This document shows, piece after piece, positions 40,423-48,041 of a DNA stretch of 64,000 nucleotides. Below the pieces are notes generated by a model, which was given only the letters and a program-made list of their open reading frames with translations, was not told the DNA's origin and searched no databases. Where the stretch lies: positions 1,364,001 to 1,428,000 of the forward strand of contig CAXXVF010000002.1 of the NCBI GenBank assembly GCA_963663605.2, given 5' to 3'. How positions within the stretch are numbered: the first letter of the stretch is position 1; each line of letters opens with the position of its first letter. The stretch is from Sporobacter sp963663605 (GTDB lineage: Bacteria; Bacillota; Clostridia; Oscillospirales; Oscillospiraceae). A program made the position numbers and the translations under genes.

Positions 40423-41940
40423 TTATTCGATCTTGAGCCTATAGCGCAGGATCTCATAAGAAAAGATCAACGCTTGTGTGACGTTGTTGTCGGATGGGTC
40501 GATCCCCGATATCTCGGACGCGCGCCTGAGACGGTACAAAAGCGTATTCCGATGGATCTTCAATTCGTCCGCAGCAGCGGAGAGACTGCGGTTGTATCTT
40601 AAATATACATACAGACTTTTAAGGAGCTCGCTCCCATTGGCGTTATCGTATTTATAAATGAGCATGGCTTCATACATGCAGAATACCCGCAGGTCGATCT
40701 CACGGCTGCATATTTTCAGCAAAAGATGCGGCAGATACATTCTGAAATCATAAAGGCTTTTTTCCGGATCCATGAGCACGGCCAGCTGCATCGCCATGGA
40801 TATGGCCCGATGCTGCTCGTAAATCGCGTGAAAACAGCAAAACTTCTGGCTTATTATTGCTTTGTCGCCTCTGCCTTTGAGATAGTTTTTAAGGTTCGCG
40901 AGCGCTTTTTCGAAATCGTATCGGATCTGCAGGGAACATACAACAATAACGGCGCTGTCTTCCCGTTCAACAATCAGGCTGTCATAAAAAAAACTATGCG
41001 CCGTAGAATACGTGTATTGGGCGGTGTTCATCAGATAGTTTTCAGGGCTGATCTGTATCTTGATCAGATAGTATCCGTCCTCGACGCCCCAGTTGATTTT
41101 TTTCAGGTGCAGCGCATGGATATCGTCGATATACTTGCCGCCGTCTATAAGCTCGTTTGTGATCCGCTCAACCTTTGTCACGGATGCCTGCTGCAGGCGC
41201 ATATCCCTGAAAGCATAATTCTTGATGATCTGTGTAATCTGATCGACTATAACGGTCTGAGCATCGTGAAGCGGGCTGAATACCTCCGGGACTTCAAGAT
41301 AGGCCGATAGATAATTGTCTTCGTAAATCTTCCTGACAAAAAAACGGACAGGTATGTCATCAAGCTCCAGCAGGAGTGCGGCGCCGCTTTGGAATACGAG
41401 CCAGTCAAACCCCTTGTTTTTCATGGCCTCAACGATTCGTCCTTCAATCTCTCCCGTATCAAGCGTCTGCCTGAAATAGTCCGGCAGGCGGTCTCTCACA
41501 GCATTGTCGCTAACTTCGATAAGCCGCGTCTTAGAATCGCTTACCGTTACGGGATTGTTGAAAAATCGCGCGCAAATGCTCAGGATCGTTTTAAGCGGCT
41601 CGTTCCGGGCCGCAGCCGCGTTGAGTTCCGCCTCAATGCGGTCATACCGATAAAAGATATCTTCCACCGCGTTTAGAAGTCTAGCGCCTGGAAGATCGAC
41701 GCAGACGGCGCCGGCCGGCGTCTCATGCATCCCCGCCGCCAGTATATGCCTGGGCAGCTTTAAGTTTTTTACGGAGCCGGCATCCGTAATATATACAAAT
41801 TCGTCGCTGAAGCTTTCGCCGCACAGCATACGGACGCCTGAAACGCGGTCGCTGTCCTGCAAGACGTTTTGACAAGCCTTTCTGAGCGTATAGCCGCTTT
41901 TCTCCAGCTCATAAACGATGAGCGCAACAGATAACGTCAT
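40423..41940 (-). CDS. PucR/CdaR-type transcriptional regulator
   Basis: The 505-residue protein ends in the PucR helix-turn-helix (ELLKSLYVYLRYNRSLSAAADELKIHRNTLLYRLRR, described as pattern; final IDPSDNNVTQALIFSYEILR). The N-terminal 270 residues contain a PucR-like sensor part without known ligand. Members regulate purine, amino acid or glycerate catabolism; here no catabolic operon adjoins it, so the target is unknown. The start at 41940 gives the typical length. Confidence 0.85.
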   Translation of the reverse strand: MTLSVALIVYELEKSGYTLRKACQNVLQDSDRVSGVRMLCGESFSDEFVYITDAGSVKNLKLPRHILAAGMHETPAGAVCVDLPGARLLNAVEDIFYRYDRIEAELNAAAARNEPLKTILSICARFFNNPVTVSDSKTRLIEVSDNAVRDRLPDYFRQTLDTGEIEGRIVEAMKNKGFDWLVFQSGAALLLELDDIPVRFFVRKIYEDNYLSAYLEVPEVFSPLHDAQTVIVDQITQIIKNYAFRDMRLQQASVTKVERITNELIDGGKYIDDIHALHLKKINWGVEDGYYLIKIQISPENYLMNTAQYTYSTAHSFFYDSLIVEREDSAVIVVCSLQIRYDFEKALANLKNYLKGRGDKAIISQKFCCFHAIYEQHRAISMAMQLAVLMDPEKSLYDFRMYLPHLLLKICSREIDLRVFCMYEAMLIYKYDNANGSELLKSLYVYLRYNRSLSAAADELKIHRNTLLYRLRRASEISGIDPSDNNVTQALIFSYEILRYRLKIE

Positions 41941-41992
41941 GTTTTGTCACCTCAGCACAAATCATATCAGTTAACCTTTAAAAAAACAAGCT

Positions 41993-42188
41993 GCGCGCTG
42001 TATGGCGCGCCTCGATAATAATTTGCTTCCTTTCCTTGTTTCTTTTTCCCTCTGCGCAAAGCGGGCATCGTTCTCGATCCTTTCCGGGATGCTTTTCCTG
42101 CTTTGCAAAGGCCAAAGCAGGACGGGTGGTTCTTTGAACCACCCGTCCTGCTTTTAAGCTGTCGACAAAGGTATCTTCGATACCTTTG
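41993..42188. repeat. Cluster of palindromes downstream of ttcA (REP-like)
   Basis: Four dyads lie in 196 bp: GCGCGC/GCGCGC (41993-42010), CCTGCTTTG/CAAAGCAGG (42097-42121), an 18-bp perfect arm pair AAGCAGGACGGGTGGTTC with a 3-base loop (42115-42153), and CAAAGGTATC/GATACCTTTG (42166-42188). The second and third share AAGCAGG, so they are mutually exclusive. The first following ttcA may terminate it, but the density is unusual. It may be a REP/BIME-like element; other copies in the genome would prove it. Confidence 0.6.
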
Positions 42189-42191
42189 GCT

Positions 42192-42935
42192 TTACGGCAG
42201 AGGCCGGCGCTTGTATTCCTGCGGCCGCCAGCCGCCGAGCGGCAGGCGCTGCATCGCGCCGAAAACTTTGTTTTTAAGGTCGGGGTATTGCCCGCTGAGG
42301 TTATGGATAAGCGCCTTGACTTCCTCTCGCTTTGACTTCCCGTCCATCGGGCAGGTGTTTTTAACAATCGGCAGATCATGCCGCCGGACGAGACCGGCGA
42401 TCGTACCCTCCCCCACGTACAAAAGCGGACGGATCTGGGTAACGCCGGTCCGGCTCATATAGGTGACGGGCTCAAAACAGCCGATGCGCCCCTCAAAAAA
42501 AAGCGACATCAAAAATGTCTCGACCGCGTCGTCAAAATGGTGCGCAAAAGCGATCTTTTTTATCCCCAGATCCAGCGCCAGCTCGTTGAGCGCGCCGCGC
42601 CGCATTTTCGCACACAGCGCGCATGGGTTCTTCTCCGCACGCTCATCAAAAACAAGTTTGCCGATCTCGCTTTCGCGCAGCGTGTACGGCACCTCAAGCC
42701 GGGCGCACAACTCTTTGACGGGCGTGAAATCCATCCCTTCAAAGCCCAGCGATAACGTCAAGGCATGCAGCTTGTACTTCTTCGGATAATAGACGCTGAG
42801 ACTTTTCAGCGCACACAGCAGCGCGATGGAATCCTTTCCGCCTGAAACACAGACGGCAATCGTCTCACCGTCTGCGATCATGTCATAGTCCTCCACGCAG
42901 CGCCGCACCAGTCCGGCCGCTTTATTCATAGACAT
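42192..42935 (-). CDS. ttcA: TtcA-like PP-loop tRNA 2-thiolation ATPase
   Basis: The 247-residue protein has the PP-loop SGGKDSIALLCAL, PCALCAKMRRGALNE (CxxC of the Fe-S site), KIAFAHHFDDAVETFLMSL and a later NTCPMDGKSKREEVK with the third Cys. These belong to the TtcA family, which makes 2-thiocytidine in tRNA using a [4Fe-4S] cluster. ATG 42935 follows GGGAGC; a longer frame from 42980 is not supported. Downstream lies a dense cluster of palindromes. Confidence 0.86.
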   Translation of the reverse strand: MSMNKAAGLVRRCVEDYDMIADGETIAVCVSGGKDSIALLCALKSLSVYYPKKYKLHALTLSLGFEGMDFTPVKELCARLEVPYTLRESEIGKLVFDERAEKNPCALCAKMRRGALNELALDLGIKKIAFAHHFDDAVETFLMSLFFEGRIGCFEPVTYMSRTGVTQIRPLLYVGEGTIAGLVRRHDLPIVKNTCPMDGKSKREEVKALIHNLSGQYPDLKNKVFGAMQRLPLGGWRPQEYKRRPLP

Positions 42936-43040
42936 GCCAGCTCCCCGTATTAAAAAGTAAAATCGAACTCGAGCATTCACGAGCTATCCGGAGTATTTTG
43001 CAGCATACACGAGTTCACAATAAGATAAATTAAAAAACTA

Positions 43041-43069
43041 TTGACTTCGTTTTGCCGTTGTGTTATAAA
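43041..43069 (+). promoter_or_regulatory. Promoter of rplM-rpsI
   Basis: TTGACT (43041-43046), a 17-bp spacer and TATAAA (43064-43069). Confidence 0.75.
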
Positions 43070-43072
43070 AGT

Positions 43073-43123
43073 AAGGCACTATTTGATCGGGGAATAACCG
43101 GTATTGTACCGCGCCCCGGCCTT
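43073..43123 (+). promoter_or_regulatory. L13-type ribosomal protein leader
   Basis: Nested pairs AAGGC/GCCTT, GGGG/CCCC and CCGGT/ACCG form one interrupted hairpin right after the promoter and about 48 nt before rplM. This agrees with the known L13 leader of Firmicutes, to which L13 or a complex member binds for autoregulation. Identification is by position and fold only. Confidence 0.6.
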
Positions 43124-43170
43124 AAATGTCAAAACTATTATATACTATAATGTTATATGGAGGATAGATC

Positions 43171-43602
43171 ATGTCAACTACTCTGGCTAAAAAGGATACC
43201 GTTACACGTCAATGGTACATCCTTGACGCGGCCGGCAAGCCGCTCGGCCGTACGGCTGCCCAGGCGGCCGTCATACTTCGCGGCAAGCACAAACCGACGT
43301 ATACGCCGAACGTCGATTGCGGCGATTACGTTATCATCATCAACGCATCCGAGGCCGTGCTGACCGGCAACAAGCTCCTGCAGAAATACTACCGCCGCCA
43401 CAGCGGCTGGGTCGGCGGGCTCAAGGAGATCCAGTACAAAAGGATCATGGAAGAACGTCCTGAAATGGCCATGCAGCTTGCCGTAAAAGGCATGATGGCC
43501 AAAAACAATTTAAACCGCCACGCCCTGACGCGTCTGCGCGTTTTCAGAAACGCCGAGCATAAGCACGAAGCGCAGAAGCCAACGGTCTGGACTCAGGAAT
43601 AA
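43171..43602 (+). CDS. rplM: 50S ribosomal protein L13
   Basis: The 143-residue protein shows RQWYILDAAGKPLGR, LRGKHKPTYTPNVDCGDYVI and KGMMAKNNLNRHALTRLRVF, standard L13 landmarks. It is the first gene of the rplM-rpsI operon. Confidence 0.98.
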   Translation: MSTTLAKKDTVTRQWYILDAAGKPLGRTAAQAAVILRGKHKPTYTPNVDCGDYVIIINASEAVLTGNKLLQKYYRRHSGWVGGLKEIQYKRIMEERPEMAMQLAVKGMMAKNNLNRHALTRLRVFRNAEHKHEAQKPTVWTQE

Positions 43603-43617
43603 GGGAGGAATAATCGA

Positions 43618-44022
43618 ATGTATACAAGCAAAAAGCCTTATATGTACGGCACTGGCAGAAGAAAGTCCTCCGTCGCCAGAGTCCACCTCTTCCCCGGCGG
43701 AACCGGTTCCATAACGATTAACGGACGCGACATGGACGAATACTTCGGCCTTGAAACACTCAAGCTCATCGTCCGTCAGCCGCTCGTTACGACCGAAACG
43801 GCCGCAAAAGTCGATATCGTCGCCACAGTTGGCGGCGGCGGCGTCACCGGCCAGGCCGGCGCGATCCGCCACGGCATCGCCCGCGCCCTCCTTAAGGTCG
43901 ACGAAAGCTACCGCCCGGCCCTCAAGGCCGCCGGTTTCCTCACGCGCGACCCGAGAATGAAAGAGCGCAAAAAGTACGGCCTCAAAGCGGCGAGGCGTGC
44001 ACCCCAGTTCTCAAAGAGATAA
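43618..44022 (+). CDS. rpsI: 30S ribosomal protein S9
   Basis: The 134-residue protein has GTGRRKSSVARVHLFPG and the S9 C-terminus (DPRMKERKKYGLKAARRAPQF-SKR), whose terminal Arg reaches the P-site tRNA. It lies 15 bp after rplM behind GGGAGG. The hairpin that ends this operon is duplicated about 1.4 kb downstream. Confidence 0.98.
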   Translation: MYTSKKPYMYGTGRRKSSVARVHLFPGGTGSITINGRDMDEYFGLETLKLIVRQPLVTTETAAKVDIVATVGGGGVTGQAGAIRHGIARALLKVDESYRPALKAAGFLTRDPRMKERKKYGLKAARRAPQFSKR

Positions 44023-44033
44023 TCTGCAATACG

Positions 44034-44066
44034 GGAAGCACCTTCTTCGGAGGGTGCTTCTTTTTT
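44034..44066 (+). terminator. Terminator of rplM-rpsI
   Basis: GAAGCACC pairs with GGGTGCTTC around TTCTTCGGA, followed by six T. The same 38-bp sequence (44027-44064) recurs at 45449-45486 with one mismatch. Confidence 0.88.
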
Positions 44067-44323
44067 GGATAACAATATCCAATCATATTTAAAGGCTTCG
44101 CGCTATTCAATGCGTCGGGCTTTTTTTGTGCTCCGATAGCAGGCATTTATATAATACGATGAGTCAGGGGTTCCCTTTATAAGGGAGCCCCTGACTGTGG
44201 GTTATAACGCATAGCTGTAAAGTTTCTGATTTTTTTAAAATAGGCCTTGCAAAAAATTTTTAATCAATATACTCTTTGTTTCAAGGATATCCTTTAATAA
44301 CTTTAAAGGAGAAAATTGGTTGA
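44067..44323 (+). other. Intergenic region with a second hairpin
   Basis: An inverted repeat near 44161-44197 (GTCAGGGGTTCCCTT/AAGGGAGCCCCTGAC) forms a strong stem. A stretch at 44099-44127 contains another weak terminator-like sequence with seven T. No gene is apparent before the serine hydrolase. Confidence 0.5.
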
Positions 44324-45304
44324 ATGAATCAGGAAAATATAAAAGCGCTCGAAAAGACGATATGCAGTGACTATAGCAATATCGCGGGCATTACTGTGTA
44401 CAAAAACGGCAGAAAAAACTATGAAAACTACTTTAACGGATACACCGCCGATACCGCCTTTCATATGTTTTCCGTAACAAAAAGTATTCTTTCAGCACTG
44501 ATCGGCATTGCCGTCGATAAAGGGTATATCGAGAGCATCGATCAAAAGGTGCTGGACTTTTTTCCGGATTATACGCCCAAGCGCGGCGAAAAGACGGCGC
44601 AGCGCGTCACGATACGGGATATGCTGACTATGACCACCCCGTTCAAATACAAGTCGGCTCCGTATACGAAGTACTTTTCAAGCGACGACTGGGTAAAGAG
44701 CGCTCTTGATCTTATGGGCGGCAAGGGGGAAATCGGTCGGTTCTGGTATACGCCCCTCATCGGGCCGGATATTCTATCGGGTATACTTACAAATGCAACC
44801 GGGCAGTCTGCGCTTGGTTTCGCATATGAGAATCTGTTTTCTCCGCTGGGGATCGATGCCACTCGGAATGTGGTTTTTCACAGCAAGGAAGAACAGCTCT
44901 CCATTGTGAAGGATCATCATGAAAGCGGATGGGTCGCCGACCCGCAGGGGATCAATACGGCAGGCTGGGGACTTTTCATAACGCCCTCGGATATGGCAAA
45001 AATCGGTCAGCTGTATTTGAATCGCGGGATCTGGGATGGCAAACAAATCCTATCGGCTGAATGGATCGACGAGAGCACCAAGATACACAGCCACTGGGAT
45101 GAACTTAATCTATCGTATGGTTATCTTTGGTGGATCATTGACGGGGATAGCTATGCGGCGCTGGGTGACGGAGGGACTGCGATCTATGTCAACGGTGCGA
45201 AAAATCTTGTCGTTGCCATTGCTTCTCTTTTTAAACCGACCGCAAAGGATAGAATTGAATTTATCAAAAAATATATCGAACCAATATTTGAGGGCTGGGT
45301 ATAA
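44324..45304 (+). CDS. Serine hydrolase of the beta-lactamase (class C-like) family
   Basis: The 326-residue protein has the S-x-x-K catalytic motif SVTK (about residues 51-54) after FHMFSVTKSI, and the C-terminal GDGGTAIYV region corresponding to the H/K-x-G motif. No signal peptide is present, so it is probably cytoplasmic. That makes a peptidoglycan or antibiotic role less likely and an esterase role more likely. AAAGGAG precedes the start. It lies between two copies of the rpsI terminator, which suggests acquisition or duplication at this locus. Confidence 0.85.
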   Translation: MNQENIKALEKTICSDYSNIAGITVYKNGRKNYENYFNGYTADTAFHMFSVTKSILSALIGIAVDKGYIESIDQKVLDFFPDYTPKRGEKTAQRVTIRDMLTMTTPFKYKSAPYTKYFSSDDWVKSALDLMGGKGEIGRFWYTPLIGPDILSGILTNATGQSALGFAYENLFSPLGIDATRNVVFHSKEEQLSIVKDHHESGWVADPQGINTAGWGLFITPSDMAKIGQLYLNRGIWDGKQILSAEWIDESTKIHSHWDELNLSYGYLWWIIDGDSYAALGDGGTAIYVNGAKNLVVAIASLFKPTAKDRIEFIKKYIEPIFEGWV

Positions 45305-45448
45305 CGAATCTCTATTTATTTGGGGAGATGCCAAACTAGCCACCGAAAATGATCAAAAAACAAGGATTAAAGCGGCCCAACATGCATACCCGCGAAAACT
45401 GGCATGGCCGCATGAAAGCTTGTCGGGGTATCGGAGCATCTTCACTGA

Positions 45449-45486
45449 CAATACAGGAAGCACCTTCTTCGGAGGGTGCTTCTTTT
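45449..45486 (+). repeat. Second copy of the rpsI terminator
   Basis: Identical to 44027-44064 over 38 bp except one base (A for G). It retains the hairpin GAAGCACC/GGGTGCTTC and TCTTTT and can end the serine hydrolase transcript. Confidence 0.9.
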
Positions 45487-45555
45487 CCTTTAAACAATTG
45501 ACATATATGGTAATGCTATGGTGAAGTTAACCAACAAGTTGAAAGGAGTGTATTG

Positions 45556-45573
45556 ATGTCGGTCATCCTGTAG
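45556..45573 (+). CDS. Five-codon leader peptide (MSVIL)
   Basis: ATG TCG GTC ATC CTG TAG follows AAAGGAG at eight bases. It is too short to be a functional protein. With the downstream attenuator it resembles translational leader peptides that control inducible resistance genes, where ribosome stalling lets transcription pass the attenuator. Confidence 0.5.
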   Translation: MSVIL

Positions 45574-45687
45574 GGATTTCGGTTAAAGACATGAAATGAG
45601 CAGTTGTTCTGCTCTTAATTGTGTTATCAAAAACTGCCTTACAGATTGAACGCGCATCCGTTATTGATTATAAGGGTGTAGTTTGTA

Positions 45688-45712
45688 GCGCAGTAATATA
45701 CTGTGCTTTTTT
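45688..45712 (+). terminator. Attenuator before the methyltransferase gene
   Basis: GCGCAGT pairs with ACTGTGC over a five-base loop with one G-T pair; six T follow. It lies 40 bp before the methyltransferase start, after the leader peptide. Confidence 0.7.
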
Positions 45713-45752
45713 GTTTTCTTTATTTAAGGCGAATTTAGAAAGGAAGAATACC

Positions 45753-46478
45753 ATGTATTCATTTACAAACCGGTTTATGTCCAATGATAAAAATGCCCGG
45801 TACCTGAAAGCCGCTATGATGGGGCCGAACGCCATGCGCTTAGCGGAGGAACTGGCGTCACACCTAAACATCAATGAGAATATGCAAATCCTTGACCTCG
45901 GCTGCGGGTGTGGTCTTTCCACGCTTTTGTTGGCGCAAAAATACGGTGCATCCGTTTTCGCTGCCGACCTTTGGATTTCGCCGACTGAAAACTATGCGCG
46001 TTTTAAGTCTGTCGGAATTGACGATAAAGCCGTTCCGATTTCCGCAGACGCGACCAAAGGCCTGCCTTTCGCAAACGAATATTTCGACTTGCTGTTCACC
46101 GTGGATGCTTACCATTACTTTGGTGATACGGCGGAAATGCTTCCGTCGCTCATTCCTTTTATAAAAAAGGGCGGCTATATCGCCGTGGCGATCCCCGGCT
46201 TAAAATACGAATTCGGGGAAAATGTCCCCGTTGAAATGCAGCCGTTCTGGAACAGCGAGATGGAAAGAACACTGCATTGTCTCGATTGGTGGAAAGATTT
46301 GTGGAAGAAGGCGGACGGCATTGAAATGACGGACATCCGGGAAATGGGCTGCTGCGAACAGGCGTGGGAAGAATGGCTATCCGGCTACAATCCGGTCGCT
46401 GCGGATGACATCAAAATGATGGAAGCCGAGGGCGGCAAGTATTTTAATCTCATCCAGCTTATTGCTAAAATCATTTGA
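45753..46478 (+). CDS. SAM-dependent methyltransferase behind a leader-peptide attenuator
   Basis: The 241-residue class I methyltransferase has ILDLGCGCGLSTLLLAQ, VFAADLWISPTENY, ADATKGLPFANEYFDLLFTVDAYHYFG (as pattern) and IKKGGYIAVAIPG. The fold is that of small-molecule UbiE-like enzymes. The ATG 45753 start behind AAGGAAG is preceded by an attenuator and a leader ORF, typical of genes induced by ribosome-targeting drugs. Whether it methylates rRNA, a drug or a metabolite is unknown. AAAGG-type composition and the flanking repeat suggest horizontal origin of the neighbourhood. Confidence 0.8.
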   Translation: MYSFTNRFMSNDKNARYLKAAMMGPNAMRLAEELASHLNINENMQILDLGCGCGLSTLLLAQKYGASVFAADLWISPTENYARFKSVGIDDKAVPISADATKGLPFANEYFDLLFTVDAYHYFGDTAEMLPSLIPFIKKGGYIAVAIPGLKYEFGENVPVEMQPFWNSEMERTLHCLDWWKDLWKKADGIEMTDIREMGCCEQAWEEWLSGYNPVAADDIKMMEAEGGKYFNLIQLIAKII

Positions 46479-46580
46479 CTGCACTTGCCGTTTTGCCGTA
46501 CACCTTTGCCTCCAAAGGCGCATTATGTTAAATTGAGTTGTCGGTTGCAGATTTGCCAAAGCTGCGTGCCGACGATATAG

Positions 46581-46611
46581 AAAGGCGGTCATCTAAGTGA
46601 TGACCGCCTTT
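46581..46611. terminator. Terminator between methyltransferase and NlpC/P60 genes
   Basis: AAAGGCGGTCATC pairs with GATGACCGCCTTT over TAAGT. It lies between convergent genes and can serve both strands. Confidence 0.82.
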
Positions 46612-46641
46612 TGTGTATTTATGTAATCTGCTCCGTAAAAT

Positions 46642-47892
46642 CTAGTCCGAAACGACGCGGCGCGCGCCCCAGTAATGGTTTTTGTAATAAGTCTGCGAAA
46701 GACTCGATATCTTGACGACGTCGCCCGTATGCGGCGCGTGGATGAAGTTACCGTTGCCGATGTAAATGCCTATATGGCCTATATTTGAGCCGCCGCTCGA
46801 CGGGGTGAAAAAGACCAGGTCCCCTGCCTGAAGCTCGGTTGACGATACATAAACGCCGTTGTAGGACTGGGCAGTCGCCGTGCGGTTTACCTTGTAGCCG
46901 AAGTGCCTGTAGCAATAATATACAAGACCCGAACAGTCAAAGCCCGATGGCGACGTCCCGCCGTAGACGTATGGAATGCCGAGAAACTGCATGGCGTAAT
47001 CGACTATTTCCTGCCCGGAGGCCGTACCGGCCCCGTCGCCGTACCAGCTGTTGTCGCCGGCGGCTACCGCCGCCGCTGCCGCTGCAGCCGCTGCCTGCTC
47101 CGCTCTTATGCGCTCCTGCTCGGCCAGCTGCTCTTCCATGTCGCTTATTTTGGCGCTCAGGGAGGACTGAAGCGCTTTTACGGATGCAAGCTGATCTTCG
47201 TATTCCGCCGAATCCGCCTCAAGGCTCTCCAGAAGAACCGCAGCCTCTTCCTGCTGCACGGCAAGGTCGGCCTCTTTTTCCCGATAAGCGGCAAATATTT
47301 CCTCCTGCTCCGCCATCCCGGTTTCCATCTCCGCTTTTGCGGCCTGCGCAATTTCTTTAGCCTCGCGGACATCGGTGATAAGACCGTTATCGTATTCCAA
47401 GATTTCGTTGATACAATTGATGCGGTCGAGCAAATCTTCAAAGCTGGCCGCGCCGAACAGTATCGATATGTATGAAACGCTTCCGCTTTCCTCCATGACC
47501 CGGACGCGTATTTTAAATCTTTCCAGAAGCTCCTGTTCCCGGAGTGTTTTTATGTTGAGCTCATTTTCCATCTCCGCGATCGAATTCGTATAGATCGCAA
47601 TCTGTTCCGACAGATTCTGAAGCTGCTGATTCGTCACGTCAAGCTTGGCGTTTAAAACCGCGAGCTTCTCCGTTTGTGAATCCACCTCATCGCCGAGCGC
47701 GTCCGCCTGCTCCTGAATATCCGCCCGTTGGCCGGCAAGCTCTTCCTGCTGCTCTTTGAGCGCATCGATTTCTGCCTGGGTAATGGCCCTGGCAGGCGTA
47801 TCGCACAGCATAAAAGCCATATTAAGCGTCAGAATGATCGCCAGCAGCCACGCTGATATCGATTTATTCCTTTTTGAGGAAAAATCCAACAT
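46642..47892 (-). CDS. Secreted NlpC/P60 peptidoglycan hydrolase with coiled coil
   Basis: The 416-residue protein has a signal peptide (about 1-38, ending ARA), a long coiled coil (about 40-270, with CwlO-like LDRINCINEILEYD), an Ala-rich linker (about 270-290) and a C-terminal NlpC/P60 domain. The catalytic Cys is in GFDCSGLVYY and His in NIGHIGIYIGNG, with a further His in FIHAPH. This is the layout of CwlO/PcsB-type endopeptidases, where the coiled coil is regulated by FtsEX. ATG 47892 follows GGTGG; the longer frame to 47958 would precede the signal. No ftsEX lies in the window. Confidence 0.88.
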   Translation of the reverse strand: MLDFSSKRNKSISAWLLAIILTLNMAFMLCDTPARAITQAEIDALKEQQEELAGQRADIQEQADALGDEVDSQTEKLAVLNAKLDVTNQQLQNLSEQIAIYTNSIAEMENELNIKTLREQELLERFKIRVRVMEESGSVSYISILFGAASFEDLLDRINCINEILEYDNGLITDVREAKEIAQAAKAEMETGMAEQEEIFAAYREKEADLAVQQEEAAVLLESLEADSAEYEDQLASVKALQSSLSAKISDMEEQLAEQERIRAEQAAAAAAAAAVAAGDNSWYGDGAGTASGQEIVDYAMQFLGIPYVYGGTSPSGFDCSGLVYYCYRHFGYKVNRTATAQSYNGVYVSSTELQAGDLVFFTPSSGGSNIGHIGIYIGNGNFIHAPHTGDVVKISSLSQTYYKNHYWGARRVVSD

Positions 47893-48041
47893 ATGTACCA
47901 CCGAATTGTTACAATTTGTTACAATCATTATACCGCGAACAGCGTCGATTTGCAACAAGTAAAGGCGAAATTGTTTGTGTCATGTCAAAAAGCAAGCCAC
48001 ACGATGTTGTGCTGAAAAGTTTGAAGGTGTTTTTATTCACC

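Larger units (their letters stand above)
45305..45752 (+). other. Regulatory leader region of the methyltransferase gene
   Basis: It holds the duplicated terminator, TTGACA at 45498-45503 (no clear -10), a five-codon leader ORF, the hairpin GAGCAG/CTGCTC at 45598-45614, and the attenuator at 45688-45712. The first about 140 bp after the hydrolase stop show nothing. Confidence 0.5.

Noticed and set aside
41978..42379. 133-codon minus-strand ORF at the ttcA 3' end
   Set aside because: It overlaps ttcA in another frame and runs through the palindrome cluster. It has no ribosome binding site and reads as an Arg/Lys-rich shadow frame.
45498..45522. Promoter at TTGACA 45498-45503 for the leader peptide
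   Set aside because: No acceptable -10 at 15-19 bp was found; only the -35-like sequence is present, so it was not listed as a promoter.
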